A stretch of DNA of 63,608 nt, from assembly GCA_046262355.1 (NCBI GenBank), contig JBHEMX010000035.1, positions 1-63,608 on the forward strand, given 5' to 3'. The notes below the pieces were generated by a model. It was given only the letters and a program-made list of their open reading frames with translations. It was not told the origin of the DNA and made no database searches. This document shows, piece by piece, positions 8,939 through 17,380 of the stretch; the first letter of the stretch is position 1; each line of letters opens with the position of its first letter. This stretch comes from DATADD01 sp046262355 (GTDB taxonomy: Bacteria; Actinomycetota; CADDZG01; WHSQ01). The position numbers and the translations under genes are program-made.

Positions 8939-10003
8939 CTAGCACGCGTCGATGAGCGACTCGACGCAGGAGGGGCAGAACTGCGTTCCGGACCCCCGAC
9001 CGAGCTCTCGTATCGCACTCTCGTGCCGCAGCGCGGCGCGGTAGGGGCGATCCGACACCATCGCGTGGTAGGCGTCGCAGAGAAAGACGACGCGGCTGGC
9101 GAGAGGGATGTCCGCGCCGGCCAGCCCATCGGGGTAGCCGCGGCCGTCCCAGCGCTCGTGGCCGGCCCTGATCGCCGGCGCGAGATGGGCAAGGCTCTCG
9201 ACGGCGCTTACGATGCGGGCGCCCACGATCGAGTGCTCGCGGATCTGAACCCACTCCCGCTCCTCGAGGGCGCCGGGCTTGTCCAGGATCGGATCGGGAA
9301 CGGCGATCTTGCCGAGGTCGTGCAACAGAGCTACCTGTTTGATCTCATCGACGGCCCGCGCGCTCAGTCCCAACCGCTCGGCGGTCAGCGCCGAGAGCTC
9401 GACCACGGCCTCCGAGTGTTCCTTGGTGTAGCCATCGCGCGCCTCCAGGGCCGCGAGCAATGCCTGAGCGCCCGTGGACATGATCTTCGAGCGCCAGCTC
9501 TCCGACTCCTGCTGCCGGCGTTCGAGCTGGTCGGCGATGAGATGCGCGAGCAAGCGCAGGGAGCGCGCGTGCTGATCTCCGAGCATGGGATCTGCGCTGT
9601 GGCTCAGGCAACAGAGCGTTCCATACCTGCGCCCGTCGGAGAAGCGAAGAGGGACCGCAACATAGGAACCGCTGTGAGCCTCGCGCGCCACCCCGAGATC
9701 GACCACGCCTGCATCCGACAGAGCGTCGGATATGGCATTCGGGAGCCGCGACTCGAGCGCCCGCAGATCGTCGTCGTCGATCGCCGAGCTTCCGCCGATC
9801 TCCATGCCGAAGGACTCGCCGTCGCCGTCGACCGAGCGATAGATCTGCCGTCCGTTGATGAGCTCGCTCACAAACGCAACGTCGATACCGAGGTGATCGC
9901 GCGCCGCTCCCAAGACGCTCTCGACGGTTGTGTCGAGGTCGTCCAGTGCGATGTGCGCGAGCTCGGACGTATCCCACTCATGCTGCAGTTCTTCCGTGGC
10001 CAC
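8939..10003 (-). CDS. GAF and HD-GYP domain protein
   Basis: 354 residues. Residues about 10-165 look like a GAF sensor domain (SVLGAARDHLGIDVAFVSEL, GTLCCLSH). A short helical linker leads to an HD-GYP phosphodiesterase domain. Its motifs are RDGYTKEHS, VALLHDLGKIAVPD, HSIVGARIV, HERWDGRGYPDGLAGADIPLASR and DAYHAMVSDRPYR. These give the metal ligands H, HD, H, H and D expected of a c-di-GMP hydrolase. The C-terminus ends in a CPSC...C cluster. GTG 10003 is chosen because GGAGGG lies just upstream. It is divergent from the HisKA gene. A role in second-messenger turnover is inferred from the family. Confidence 0.88.
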   Translation of the reverse strand: MATEELQHEWDTSELAHIALDDLDTTVESVLGAARDHLGIDVAFVSELINGRQIYRSVDGDGESFGMEIGGSSAIDDDDLRALESRLPNAISDALSDAGVVDLGVAREAHSGSYVAVPLRFSDGRRYGTLCCLSHSADPMLGDQHARSLRLLAHLIADQLERRQQESESWRSKIMSTGAQALLAALEARDGYTKEHSEAVVELSALTAERLGLSARAVDEIKQVALLHDLGKIAVPDPILDKPGALEEREWVQIREHSIVGARIVSAVESLAHLAPAIRAGHERWDGRGYPDGLAGADIPLASRVVFLCDAYHAMVSDRPYRAALRHESAIRELGRGSGTQFCPSCVESLIDAC

Positions 10004-10273
10004 AGCCCTCCCTTCGCTCCCCGTACCGCGTGGCGTGCCCGTTCCCAGCGAAGGGCCCATTGTTTCCAGCGCCGCTCCGTATGGCACTCCCCCCAGTGGG
10101 GGTAAAGAGCACTCCTTCGGGGTCGGTGGGCCCACGACCGGCCGGCCGGGTCGCGAGCGAGAGGCCGCGCCCGTACCGACCCCCGGGAGAGAGGCACGAA
10201 CCCCCTGGCGGCCGCGCCGCATCCTCGTTAGGTTTGTGCCGGCCTCAGATCCATTCCAGAGGGGGGAGCTCGG
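10004..10273. other. Divergent intergenic region, 270 bp
   Basis: Lies between the HD-GYP gene (minus) and the HisKA gene (plus) and should hold both promoters. A short G-rich hairpin, actccccccagtgggggta, lies near 10087-10103. Ribosome sites are visible for both flanking genes (GGAGGG before GTG 10003 on minus, aggggggagc before ATG 10274 on plus). No further gene is supported. Confidence 0.5.
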
Positions 10274-10609
10274 ATGGCCGGGGTTCCGGAAACGGGCCCG
10301 CAGACGCGCGCCGCGGAGGTAAGGGAGCTTCAGCGCGCCATCTCACATAACCTTCGGACACCACTCGCCGTCATCAAGGGGTGCACGGATATGCTGTTGG
10401 CACACGGGAAGGAAGTGCTCGACGACCAACGTCGCCAGGAGCTCTTGGAGACGACGGCCGCGAACGTCGATCTCTTGGCGGACGCGATCGTGTGGCTCGA
10501 GGAAAGGATCGATGCGCTCGCCCGGCAAGGCTCGATAACGCTGCCGCCGGATCGCGAACCAGTGGATGACCCGGGAAGGGAAACGAAACGCATGGAACCT
10601 CGCATCTGA
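10274..10609 (+). CDS. Orphan HisKA (kinase dimerisation) domain
   Basis: 111 residues. Residues about 17-80 form one HisKA dimerisation helix pair: ELQRAISHNLRTPLAVIKG with the phospho-accepting His in SHNLRTPL, then ELLETTAANVDLLADAIVWL. No HATPase_c domain follows: the frame stops at 10609 and the next frame is the HAD gene, with no N, G1 or G2 boxes visible. It may be a phosphotransfer partner for another kinase, or what is left of a full histidine kinase. A strong ribosome site (gggggga) stands seven bases before ATG 10274, so it looks translated. Confidence 0.7.
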   Translation: MAGVPETGPQTRAAEVRELQRAISHNLRTPLAVIKGCTDMLLAHGKEVLDDQRRQELLETTAANVDLLADAIVWLEERIDALARQGSITLPPDREPVDDPGRETKRMEPRI

Positions 10610-10626
10610 GCCGACCCAGCGAGGCG

Positions 10627-11412
10627 TTGCGAAGGCGTGGGGTCGACGGTCTCGTGTGCGATCTCGACGGCGTGGTGTACCGAGGAGATGTGCCGATCGG
10701 CGGCGCCGCGGAGGCGATCGCTCGGCTGCGCGCCGCGGGCGTGAAGATAGTGTTCTGCACGAACAACTCGAGGGCGACCACGTCTGAGTACGGCTACAAG
10801 CTGGCGGGCCTGGGGATCGAGACGATCGATCGAGAGATCCTCACCTCCGCGGTGGTTACCGGCGAGGTGCTCGCCGGGCGCGGCTGCGCCGGGAAGCGGG
10901 TGATCGTGATCGGTGGAGACGGGCTGCGGCAGAGCCTGACGGAGGCCGGCCTCGTGATCGTCGAGGACGCCGACGACACGAGCGCGGACGTCGTCGCCGT
11001 GGGACTCGACACGTCGTTCGACTACGAAGCCATGCGCGTGGCGGCACTGGCGCTGCGCGCGGGGGCGGAGTTCATCGCCACCAACGACGACGCGACCTGG
11101 CCTGCGCCGCACGGAGAGCAATGGCCCGGGGCCGGCGCGCTGCTCGCTGCACTCGAGAGGGCCTCGGGAAGAAGCCCAGAGGTCATGGGCAAACCGCACC
11201 TTCCGATGCTGGACGCGGCAGAACGCCGTCTCCTCGGAGCGAAGAACATCGCGCTGGTCGGCGACCGAGCAGAGACCGATCTGGCGGGAGGTGTCGCGAA
11301 GGGATGGACGACGATCCTGGTGCTGTCCGGCGTAACCCACCCGGGCGACGAACGCTCGATCGAGCCCGCTCCGGACGTCGTCATCGACAGCCTCGCCGAC
11401 CTCACTCTCTAG
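10627..11412 (+). CDS. HAD-IIA family phosphatase
   Basis: 261 residues of the NagD/PGPase-type HAD subfamily. Motif I is CDLDGVVYRG (about 11-20), motif II is CTNNSR (about 44-49), and motifs III/IV are MGKPHLPML and VGDRAETDLAGG (about 188-222). The cap is the IIA type. These enzymes dephosphorylate small phosphoesters such as glycerol or glycolate phosphates. The same gene stands before tlyA in mycobacteria (Rv1692). The start is taken at TTG 10627; no ATG or GTG lies nearby in frame and the ribosome site is weak, so a few residues are uncertain. Confidence 0.88.
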   Translation: MRRRGVDGLVCDLDGVVYRGDVPIGGAAEAIARLRAAGVKIVFCTNNSRATTSEYGYKLAGLGIETIDREILTSAVVTGEVLAGRGCAGKRVIVIGGDGLRQSLTEAGLVIVEDADDTSADVVAVGLDTSFDYEAMRVAALALRAGAEFIATNDDATWPAPHGEQWPGAGALLAALERASGRSPEVMGKPHLPMLDAAERRLLGAKNIALVGDRAETDLAGGVAKGWTTILVLSGVTHPGDERSIEPAPDVVIDSLADLTL

Positions 11413-11467
11413 AGTGCCTCGCCGCGTAGCTCACCGGCACCGTGAGCGTTCCCAATGCGACGGGCCC

Positions 11468-12193
11468 CTACAGTCGCCATCCCGGTCTCCACGCGGCGCG
11501 CGCTGGGGGATGAGGGCGACCACCCAAGACGAAGACCGCCACCGCGCCGAAGACGAAGCCTCCGACGTGCGCCGTCCACGCTACCTCAGTGGCTCCGGTC
11601 GCCTCCTGGGCTCCGATGAGGAACTGATAGAGGAACCAGAGTCCGAGCACTGCGAACGCCGACATCCGGATGATCGTGAAGATGAAGAAGATCGGCACGA
11701 GAACATTGACCCGCGCCCGTGGGAACAGCACCAGATAGGCGCCCATCACACCCGCGACCGCGCCGGAGGCTCCTACCGTTGGGACCGCATCGTTGATGTG
11801 GGTCAAGATGTGGGCGAAAGAAGCCGCGAAGCCTGCCAGCAGATAGAACACGAGGTATTTGACCGGCCCCAGGAAGTCCTCGACGTTGTTTCCGAAGACC
11901 CAGAGGAACAGCATGTTGCCGGCGATGTGCAGGATGCCCGCGTGCAGGAACATCGATACGAGCACGGCCGCCAGGAACGACCCCAGGTTCCGGTGAGGGA
12001 AGTTGGTGGGACACGTGTCGCCGAGTTGGCACGGACTGGGGGCGTTCGCGAAGAAGTACCGTCCGGCGGCGCCGCCCAAGCCGAGCGAGGGCTCCTGGAA
12101 AAAGGCCACGATGTTCGCCACGATCAATGCGATGGTTACGACGGGAAAGCTGCGGGTCGGGTTCGCGTCCGAGATCGGGATCAGGTTCAACAT
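11468..12193 (-). CDS. Rhomboid family intramembrane serine protease
   Basis: 241 residues with about seven hydrophobic helices. The catalytic serine is in VGASGAVAGVMGAYLV (about 142-157) and the catalytic histidine in WTAHVGGFVFGA (about 209-220). FLHAGILHIAGNMLFLWVFG (about 81-100) gives the oxyanion-hole His and Asn. The start ATG 12193 lies six bases after a TATACT -10 element (12205-12200 on the minus strand), so the transcript is probably leaderless. Rhomboids cut transmembrane segments of other membrane proteins; the substrate is unknown. It is convergent with the HAD gene and divergent from the phasin-like gene. Confidence 0.93.
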   Translation of the reverse strand: MLNLIPISDANPTRSFPVVTIALIVANIVAFFQEPSLGLGGAAGRYFFANAPSPCQLGDTCPTNFPHRNLGSFLAAVLVSMFLHAGILHIAGNMLFLWVFGNNVEDFLGPVKYLVFYLLAGFAASFAHILTHINDAVPTVGASGAVAGVMGAYLVLFPRARVNVLVPIFFIFTIIRMSAFAVLGLWFLYQFLIGAQEATGATEVAWTAHVGGFVFGAVAVFVLGGRPHPPARAAWRPGWRL

Positions 12194-12255
12194 CGAGCGA
12201 GTATAGGTTTGGGTTGAGCAGCAGCCGGAGGCACATCCGGGAGGACGGAGGACAA

Positions 12256-12690
12256 GTGCGAGACGACTTTCGAAGGGTGGCGGTCTTCACCTCGGGCATC
12301 GCCGAGATGACCCGCAATCGGGCCGAGGACTTCGTCAGAGGGTGGGTGAAGGAAGGAGACGTGCGCAGGGAACAGGCGCAGACGCTCGTCAGGGACCTGC
12401 TCGACTGGAGCGCACAGAACCGCAAAGAGCTCACGCGCTTCGTGGCGGACGAGATCGAGGCGCAACTCTCATCTCTCGGCGTCGCGCGCGCCCGAGACGT
12501 CGAGCGGCTCGAGCAACGCCTCCAGAGCCTCGAGGAGGCGCTGCGCGGCACGGCTGCGGCCACGGCCGATGCGACGCCGCAACGCAAATCGACGGGCCGG
12601 CGGTCGAGGACGAGTGCGCCGTCGGGGAGCAAGAAGAAGGCGACGACCCGGAAGCGGACTCGCAAGCGCAGCACCAAGAGGTCGACCTGA
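12256..12690 (+). CDS. Phasin-like coiled-coil protein
   Basis: 144 residues: an amphipathic helical region (AVFTSGIAEMTRNRAEDFVRGWV, about 9-31), a leucine-rich coiled coil (DVERLEQRLQSLEEAL, about 81-96) and a Lys/Arg/Thr-rich tail (KKKATTRKRTRKRSTKRST). This resembles phasin or PhaI-type granule-associated proteins; the basic tail could bind nucleic acid or polyphosphate. GTG 12256 is preferred because ggaggacggagg lies just upstream; TTG 12214 would add 14 residues. No catalytic motif is present. The call rests on overall pattern, not on a decisive signature. Confidence 0.7.
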   Translation: MRDDFRRVAVFTSGIAEMTRNRAEDFVRGWVKEGDVRREQAQTLVRDLLDWSAQNRKELTRFVADEIEAQLSSLGVARARDVERLEQRLQSLEEALRGTAAATADATPQRKSTGRRSRTSAPSGSKKKATTRKRTRKRSTKRST

Positions 12691-12776
12691 GCCCTCCGGG
12701 CGCCGATCCCGCCGCAGGCGGCTCGGATCCCTCAGGCGCCGCCACGCGGCGCTCCTGGTCGGGTTTAATGCGCAGG

Positions 12777-12941
12777 ATGAGCGAAGACCCGGATCGCAAA
12801 CGAGTCATCGACGCAGCGCCCGAGAGGTTGGAGCTTGCCCAGGGCTCGGGCGGCGAGGCACGTCTGAAGCTGCTGGACGAGCTGTACGCGGCCCTCGAGC
12901 TGGAGCTCGACGCCGATCAAACCCCTCCGGCTCGACGCTGA
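12777..12941 (+). CDS. Small conserved protein before tlyA (54 aa)
   Basis: 54 residues, MSEDPDRKRVIDAAPERLE to LYAALELELDADQTPPARR, mostly helical and acidic at the C-terminus. A small gene of about this size (Rv1693) stands between the HAD phosphatase and tlyA in mycobacteria, which is the main support. Either ATG 12768 or ATG 12777 could start it. Its 3' end overlaps the beginning of the TlyA S4 domain by about 26 bases in another frame, which suggests translational coupling. Function unknown. Confidence 0.55.
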   Translation: MSEDPDRKRVIDAAPERLELAQGSGGEARLKLLDELYAALELELDADQTPPARR

Positions 12942-13704
12942 GCTCGTTCGCAGGGGCCTCGCCGGGTCCCGCGGCGAAGCGAAGCGGCTCGTCGACGCCG
13001 GGAAGGTGAGCGTGCGAGGCCTTGCGGCCACGGGCGCTTCTTCGCTCGTGGCACCGGACGCGCCGATCACCCTCTCGCCCGCCGCGAGGGCGCGCTTCGT
13101 CTCGCGCGCGGGCGACAAGCTCGAGGGCGCGCTCGCCAGGTTCTCGGTGCCGGTCTCGGGACGACGCTGGCTCGACGCCGGCGCCTCTACCGGTGGCTTC
13201 ACGGACTGTCTGCTCCAGCGGGGGGCGCACGCGGTCGTCGCCGTGGACGTGGGCTACGGGCAGCTCGACTGGAAGCTGCGCAACGACCGACGGGTCGTGG
13301 TCCTCGAGCGGACCAACGTGCGCCATCTGAGCCCCGACGACCTTCCGTGGCGCGCGGACGGCGTCGTCGCCGACCTCTCGTTCATCTCCTTGCGACTCGT
13401 CCTGCCGGCGCTCGCGTCGGTGGCGGCACGGCGCGCCGATCACGTCCTCTTGGTCAAGCCTCAGTTCGAGGTCGGACGCCGGGCGGTCGGCAGGAGGGGA
13501 GTTGTGCGGGAGCCGGAGGCGTGGTTGGGCGCGCTGAAAGGGGTCGTCGAGGCGGGGGCGAAGCGGGGGCTCGGCCTCCTCGACGCCGCGGTTGCCGACC
13601 CCCCTGGTCCCGCCGGTAACCGGGAGTTCTTCGTCCATCTGCGCGCCGGCGTGCGCAGCGACGATGCGGCGCTCCGGCGCGCCGTGGCAGAGGCCGGGCC
13701 ATGA
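12916..13704 (+). CDS. tlyA: TlyA-family rRNA 2'-O-methyltransferase / hemolysin
   Basis: Full TlyA layout: an N-terminal S4 RNA-binding domain (LRLDAELVRRGLAGSRGEAK, about residues 4-23), then the FtsJ-like methyltransferase fold with SRAGDKLEGAL, the SAM loop WLDAGASTGGFTDCLL, VDVGYGQLDWKL, and VLLVKPQFEVGR with the catalytic K. Family members methylate 16S and 23S rRNA. The S4 domain begins upstream of the first GTG (13006), but back to the in-frame stop at 12865 there is no ATG, GTG or TTG. ATC 12916 (IKPLRLDAEL) is where homologues have ATG, so an AUC start or a point error is inferred. It overlaps nadK by 4 nt. Confidence 0.9.
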   Translation: MKPLRLDAELVRRGLAGSRGEAKRLVDAGKVSVRGLAATGASSLVAPDAPITLSPAARARFVSRAGDKLEGALARFSVPVSGRRWLDAGASTGGFTDCLLQRGAHAVVAVDVGYGQLDWKLRNDRRVVVLERTNVRHLSPDDLPWRADGVVADLSFISLRLVLPALASVAARRADHVLLVKPQFEVGRRAVGRRGVVREPEAWLGALKGVVEAGAKRGLGLLDAAVADPPGPAGNREFFVHLRAGVRSDDAALRRAVAEAGP

Positions 13705-14492
13705 CGGTGAGGCGCGTGGCCATCGTCGCTCACCCGGACAAGCCCGGAGTGGCGCAGCTCCACGAGGAGCTCACCGACGAGCTCGCTCGGCACGGGATCG
13801 ACGTCGCGTCCGGCGATCCGGACCTCGTCGTGTCGCTCGGGGGGGACGGCACGATGCTGCGGGCGGCGCACATGGCGCACAGCTCCGATGCGCTCCTGCT
13901 CGGCGTCAACCGGGGCCGGCTCGGGTACCTCACCGAGGTAGAGGGAGGCAGCGAGAGAGGTGCCCTGGAGCGCATATTGCGCGACGACTACGTCGTCGAG
14001 GAGCGCATGATGCTCGCCTGCAAGGTCGCCGACGAGCGGGACCAGGAGGGGCTCGTGGGTCTCAACGAGGTCCTGGTCGAGAGGGAGGCGAGGTACCGCG
14101 TCATCCGCCTCAGGGTCCGCGTCGGGGGAGAGTCGCTCGGGGCTTTCAACGCGGACGGCGTCATCGTCGCCACTCCTACCGGCTCGACCGCATACGCGCT
14201 GAGTGCGGGCGGTCCCATCGTGTCGCCGCGGGCGAGCTGCATAGTGCTCGTGCCCGTCAGCCCGCACATGCTCTTCTCGCGCCCGTTCGTGCTGGCGCCC
14301 GACGAGGTCGTGGAGATCGTGCTCGAGTCGCCCGACGAGGCCTCCCTGTCGCTCGACGGCGGATCCGCCGGAGACCTCCACGAGGGCGACTGCATCACCG
14401 TGCGGCGGCATCCTCGGCCGCTCAAGCTCGTGCGGCTATCGGGGCCGGGTTTCGTAGAGAGGCTGCGCGCCAAACTCCAGCTTCCCGGCTGA
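13701..14492 (+). CDS. nadK: NAD kinase
   Basis: 263 residues. The ATP/NAD kinase signature GGDGTMLRAA (about 49-58) and the second motif FNADGVIVATPTGSTAYALSAGG (split: FNADGVIVATPTG, STAYALSAGGP; about 148-171) are intact. The enzyme makes NADP from NAD with ATP. The conserved NE pair (LNEVLVE) is present near residue 119. The start ATG overlaps the tlyA stop (ATGA), matching the tlyA-nadK-recN order of other actinobacteria. The length is slightly short at the N-terminus compared with mycobacterial NadK. Confidence 0.95.
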   Translation: MTVRRVAIVAHPDKPGVAQLHEELTDELARHGIDVASGDPDLVVSLGGDGTMLRAAHMAHSSDALLLGVNRGRLGYLTEVEGGSERGALERILRDDYVVEERMMLACKVADERDQEGLVGLNEVLVEREARYRVIRLRVRVGGESLGAFNADGVIVATPTGSTAYALSAGGPIVSPRASCIVLVPVSPHMLFSRPFVLAPDEVVEIVLESPDEASLSLDGGSAGDLHEGDCITVRRHPRPLKLVRLSGPGFVERLRAKLQLPG

Positions 14493-14521
14493 GCAGGTGG
14501 GTCCGCCTTAGGATTCTCGCG

Positions 14522-16195
14522 ATGCTGACCGAGCTCGTCGTCGAGAACCTCGGCGTCATAGACGCCACGGAGCTGAACCTGGAGCGAGGCTGCAGCGCTC
14601 TCACGGGGGAGACCGGCGCGGGTAAGACGCTCGTGGTCGCGGCGCTCGGCCTCCTGCTCGGGGGCCGGGCCGACAGGACCCTCGTGCGCACGGGCGCTAC
14701 CGAGGCGCGCGTCGAGGGGCGCTTCGCCGTGCCGAAGCACCACCCCGTCGCCGACCTTCTGCGATCGAACGGCGTGGTCGAGGAGGGCGACGAGGACCTC
14801 ACGGAGATCGTGATCGCACGCACCGTCTCGGCGGATGGGCGGGGACGGGCGCGCATCAACGGGCGGTTGGTTACCGCTGCGTTGCTCGCCGCGGCGGGCG
14901 CGCACCTGGTCGAGATCGCGGGCCAGAACGAGCACCAGCGCATAGCGGTCGGGCAGGTGCAACGGCGCTTGCTCGATGCTTACGCGGGCGTCGACACCGT
15001 CGCCGAAGAGGTCGCCGCGGCGGTGCGCGCGGCCGCCGACGCCGGCCGGAAGGTCACCTCTCTGCGCGCCGACGAACGTGTGCGCCTGCGTGACTTGGAG
15101 TCGCTGCGCGACGAGGTGGCGGAGATCGAAGAGGCGGCGCTCGAGATCGGGGAAGCCGACGCGCTGAGCGTCGAAGCCGTCAGGCTGGAACACTCCGAGC
15201 TCATCGCAGCGGCGGTCGCCCGAGCGCGCGAGGGGATCGCCGGAGAACGGGGTGCGCAGGAGCTGCTATCCGACGCCGGTCGTGACCTGGGTACCGTGAC
15301 GGAACACGACCCCGCCCTCGGACAACTCGGCGACAGGATCGAGGCCGCGGGGTACGAGGCCGCCGATATCGCACACGAGCTCGCCGCATACGTCGTCGCC
15401 GTGGACCCGGACGCGCTCGAGGCGGCGCGCGGGCGCTTGGCCGTGCTCGCCCGTCTGCGGCGCAAGTACGGCGACGACGAACGAGAGATCCTCATGTATC
15501 TCGAGCGCGCGCGCGCGCGCCTCGCGGCGCTCGAGGAGCCGGACGTCGACGCCGAGCACTGGGCGCGCAGGGGCGACGAGGCGCGGAGGCGAGCCGAGGT
15601 GGGCGCGGAACATCTCTCCGCGGCCCGTCGCGCCGCGCGCGCGCGGCTCGAGCGCGACATGGACGAGCTTCTTGCCGACCTTGCTCTCGGTGACGCACGC
15701 TTCGAGGTGCGGCTCGAGCCGCGTTCGCTGTACGAGGGCGGAGCCGAATCCGTCGAGTTCTACGTCGCCACCGACCCGGGACAGGACGCGCGACCCCTTG
15801 CCAAAGTCGCATCCGGCGGAGAGCTGGCCCGTATAGCCTTAGCGCTGCATCTCGCGACCGCGGCGGGCGGCGCGGAGACGATGGTGTTCGATGAGGTCGA
15901 CGCCGGCGTCGGGGGCCGGGCCGCTCAGGCGGTCGGACGCTGTCTTGCCAGGCTGGCGAGAACGACCGGGGGCCAGGTCCTCGTCGTGACGCACCTTCCG
16001 CAGGTCGCCGCGTTCGCCGATGCTCATCTGCGCGTGGTGAAGACCTCGGGTGGCGCGCGCTCGAGCGCCTCGGTCGGCAAGGTCGAGGGAGACGATCGGA
16101 TCGCCGAGCTGTCGCGCATGCTTGCCGGCCTGCCCGACAGCGAACGCGCCAGAGGGCATGCGAAGGAGCTGCTCGAGCTGAGGGCCACGCGATGA
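14522..16195 (+). CDS. recN: DNA repair protein RecN
   Basis: 557 residues, the SMC-like ATPase of double-strand break repair. Walker A GETGAGKT (about 30-37), a central coiled coil (about 150-370, rich in AE/AR), the ABC signature ASGGELARIALAL (about 425) and Walker B ETMVFDEVDAGVGG (about 449-462) are all present, followed by VLVVTHLPQVAAFADAH. The start ATG 14522 gives MLTELVVENLGVI, the usual RecN N-terminus. It lies 29 bases after nadK and overlaps the next gene by four bases (ATGA). Confidence 0.95.
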   Translation: MLTELVVENLGVIDATELNLERGCSALTGETGAGKTLVVAALGLLLGGRADRTLVRTGATEARVEGRFAVPKHHPVADLLRSNGVVEEGDEDLTEIVIARTVSADGRGRARINGRLVTAALLAAAGAHLVEIAGQNEHQRIAVGQVQRRLLDAYAGVDTVAEEVAAAVRAAADAGRKVTSLRADERVRLRDLESLRDEVAEIEEAALEIGEADALSVEAVRLEHSELIAAAVARAREGIAGERGAQELLSDAGRDLGTVTEHDPALGQLGDRIEAAGYEAADIAHELAAYVVAVDPDALEAARGRLAVLARLRRKYGDDEREILMYLERARARLAALEEPDVDAEHWARRGDEARRRAEVGAEHLSAARRAARARLERDMDELLADLALGDARFEVRLEPRSLYEGGAESVEFYVATDPGQDARPLAKVASGGELARIALALHLATAAGGAETMVFDEVDAGVGGRAAQAVGRCLARLARTTGGQVLVVTHLPQVAAFADAHLRVVKTSGGARSSASVGKVEGDDRIAELSRMLAGLPDSERARGHAKELLELRATR

Positions 16196-17376
16196 TCAAG
16201 AAGATCCGGGGCCGCGACGAGGGAGATCGCTCTCATCGGATGATCTCGGGGACCGCGCGCGTCGACCGCCGCACGAAGAACCTCATGGCCCGATTGCAGC
16301 CGGGGGAGATCGCGGTCATCGACCACCAAGACATAGACCGCATCTCCGCCGAGGGGTTGATACAGCGCCAGGTAGGGGCGATCGTCAACGCCTCGAGCTC
16401 GTCGAGCGGTCGCTATCCGAACCTCGGCCCGCTGCTGTTGTGCTCGGCCGGCATACCGCTGATCGACCAAGCGGGCGCAGACGTCATGCGGATCTCGGAA
16501 GGTGCACCTGTGCGCATCGAGGATGGGCGCGTGTACGTCATGGACGGCAACGACCGTTCCGAGTTCGGCCACGGCCATAGGCTCGATCTCGAGCAGGCGG
16601 AGGCCATCCTGGATTCGGCGAAGCAGGGGATCTCGTCTGAGATCGAGCGCTTCGCAGCCAACACGATCTCCTACATAAGAGACGAGCGTGACGTGCTCCT
16701 CGAAGCGGCGCGCCTACCCAACGTCAAGACCGACTTCCACGGACACCACGTCTTGATCGTGGTGCGCGGATACGACTACAAGGAGGACCTCGCCACGCTG
16801 CGTTCGTACATCCGCGAGATGCGGCCGATCCTGATCGGGGTGGACGGCGGGGCCGATGCGCTGCTCGAGTCGAGGCTCACTCCGGACATCATCATCGGAG
16901 ACATGGACTCGGTGACGACCGAGGCATTGTCGTGCGGCGCCGAGTTGATAGTGCATGCATATCCCGGGGGCGGCGCGCCGGGACTGGGGCGCGTCGAGGC
17001 GATCGGCCTTGCGAGCATCGTGTTCGAGGCAACGGGGACCTCCGAGGACATCGCCATGCTCCTTGCGCACGAGCGCGGAGCGGAGCTGATCGTCGCGGTG
17101 GGAACGCATGCGAACCTCATCGAGTTCCTCGACAAGGGACGCAAGGGGATGGCGTCGACCTTCCTCACGCGGCTCCGCGTCGGCAACATCCTCATCGATG
17201 CGAAGGGCGTGAGCAGGCTGTACCGCAGCAGGATCCGCCGGAGTGACGTCTTCGTCCTCCTCGTCGCCGCCGTCGTCTTGCTGGCGATAGCGGTGTGGCT
17301 CTCGGAGCCGCTGCGGCTGAACCTGCAGGCGCTGTGGATCCAGCTGCGCAACTTCTGGTTCACGACAGTCTCCTAG
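16192..17376 (+). CDS. steA: SteA-like septation protein
   Basis: 394 residues. The central part carries a thiamin-pyrophosphokinase-like fold (LIGVDGGADALLESRLTPDIIIGDMDSV in pieces, about 217-245; GTSEDIAMLLAHERGAEL, about 284-301). A C-terminal transmembrane helix VLLVAAVVLLAIAVWL lies near residues 355-372. This matches actinobacterial SteA (Rv1697, Cgl-type), which works with SteB to promote peptidoglycan splitting at the division site through RipA-type hydrolases. The neighbour downstream is the SteB counterpart, which supports the call. It overlaps recN by 4 nt. Confidence 0.88.
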   Translation: MIKKIRGRDEGDRSHRMISGTARVDRRTKNLMARLQPGEIAVIDHQDIDRISAEGLIQRQVGAIVNASSSSSGRYPNLGPLLLCSAGIPLIDQAGADVMRISEGAPVRIEDGRVYVMDGNDRSEFGHGHRLDLEQAEAILDSAKQGISSEIERFAANTISYIRDERDVLLEAARLPNVKTDFHGHHVLIVVRGYDYKEDLATLRSYIREMRPILIGVDGGADALLESRLTPDIIIGDMDSVTTEALSCGAELIVHAYPGGGAPGLGRVEAIGLASIVFEATGTSEDIAMLLAHERGAELIVAVGTHANLIEFLDKGRKGMASTFLTRLRVGNILIDAKGVSRLYRSRIRRSDVFVLLVAAVVLLAIAVWLSEPLRLNLQALWIQLRNFWFTTVS

Positions 17377-17380
17377 CACC

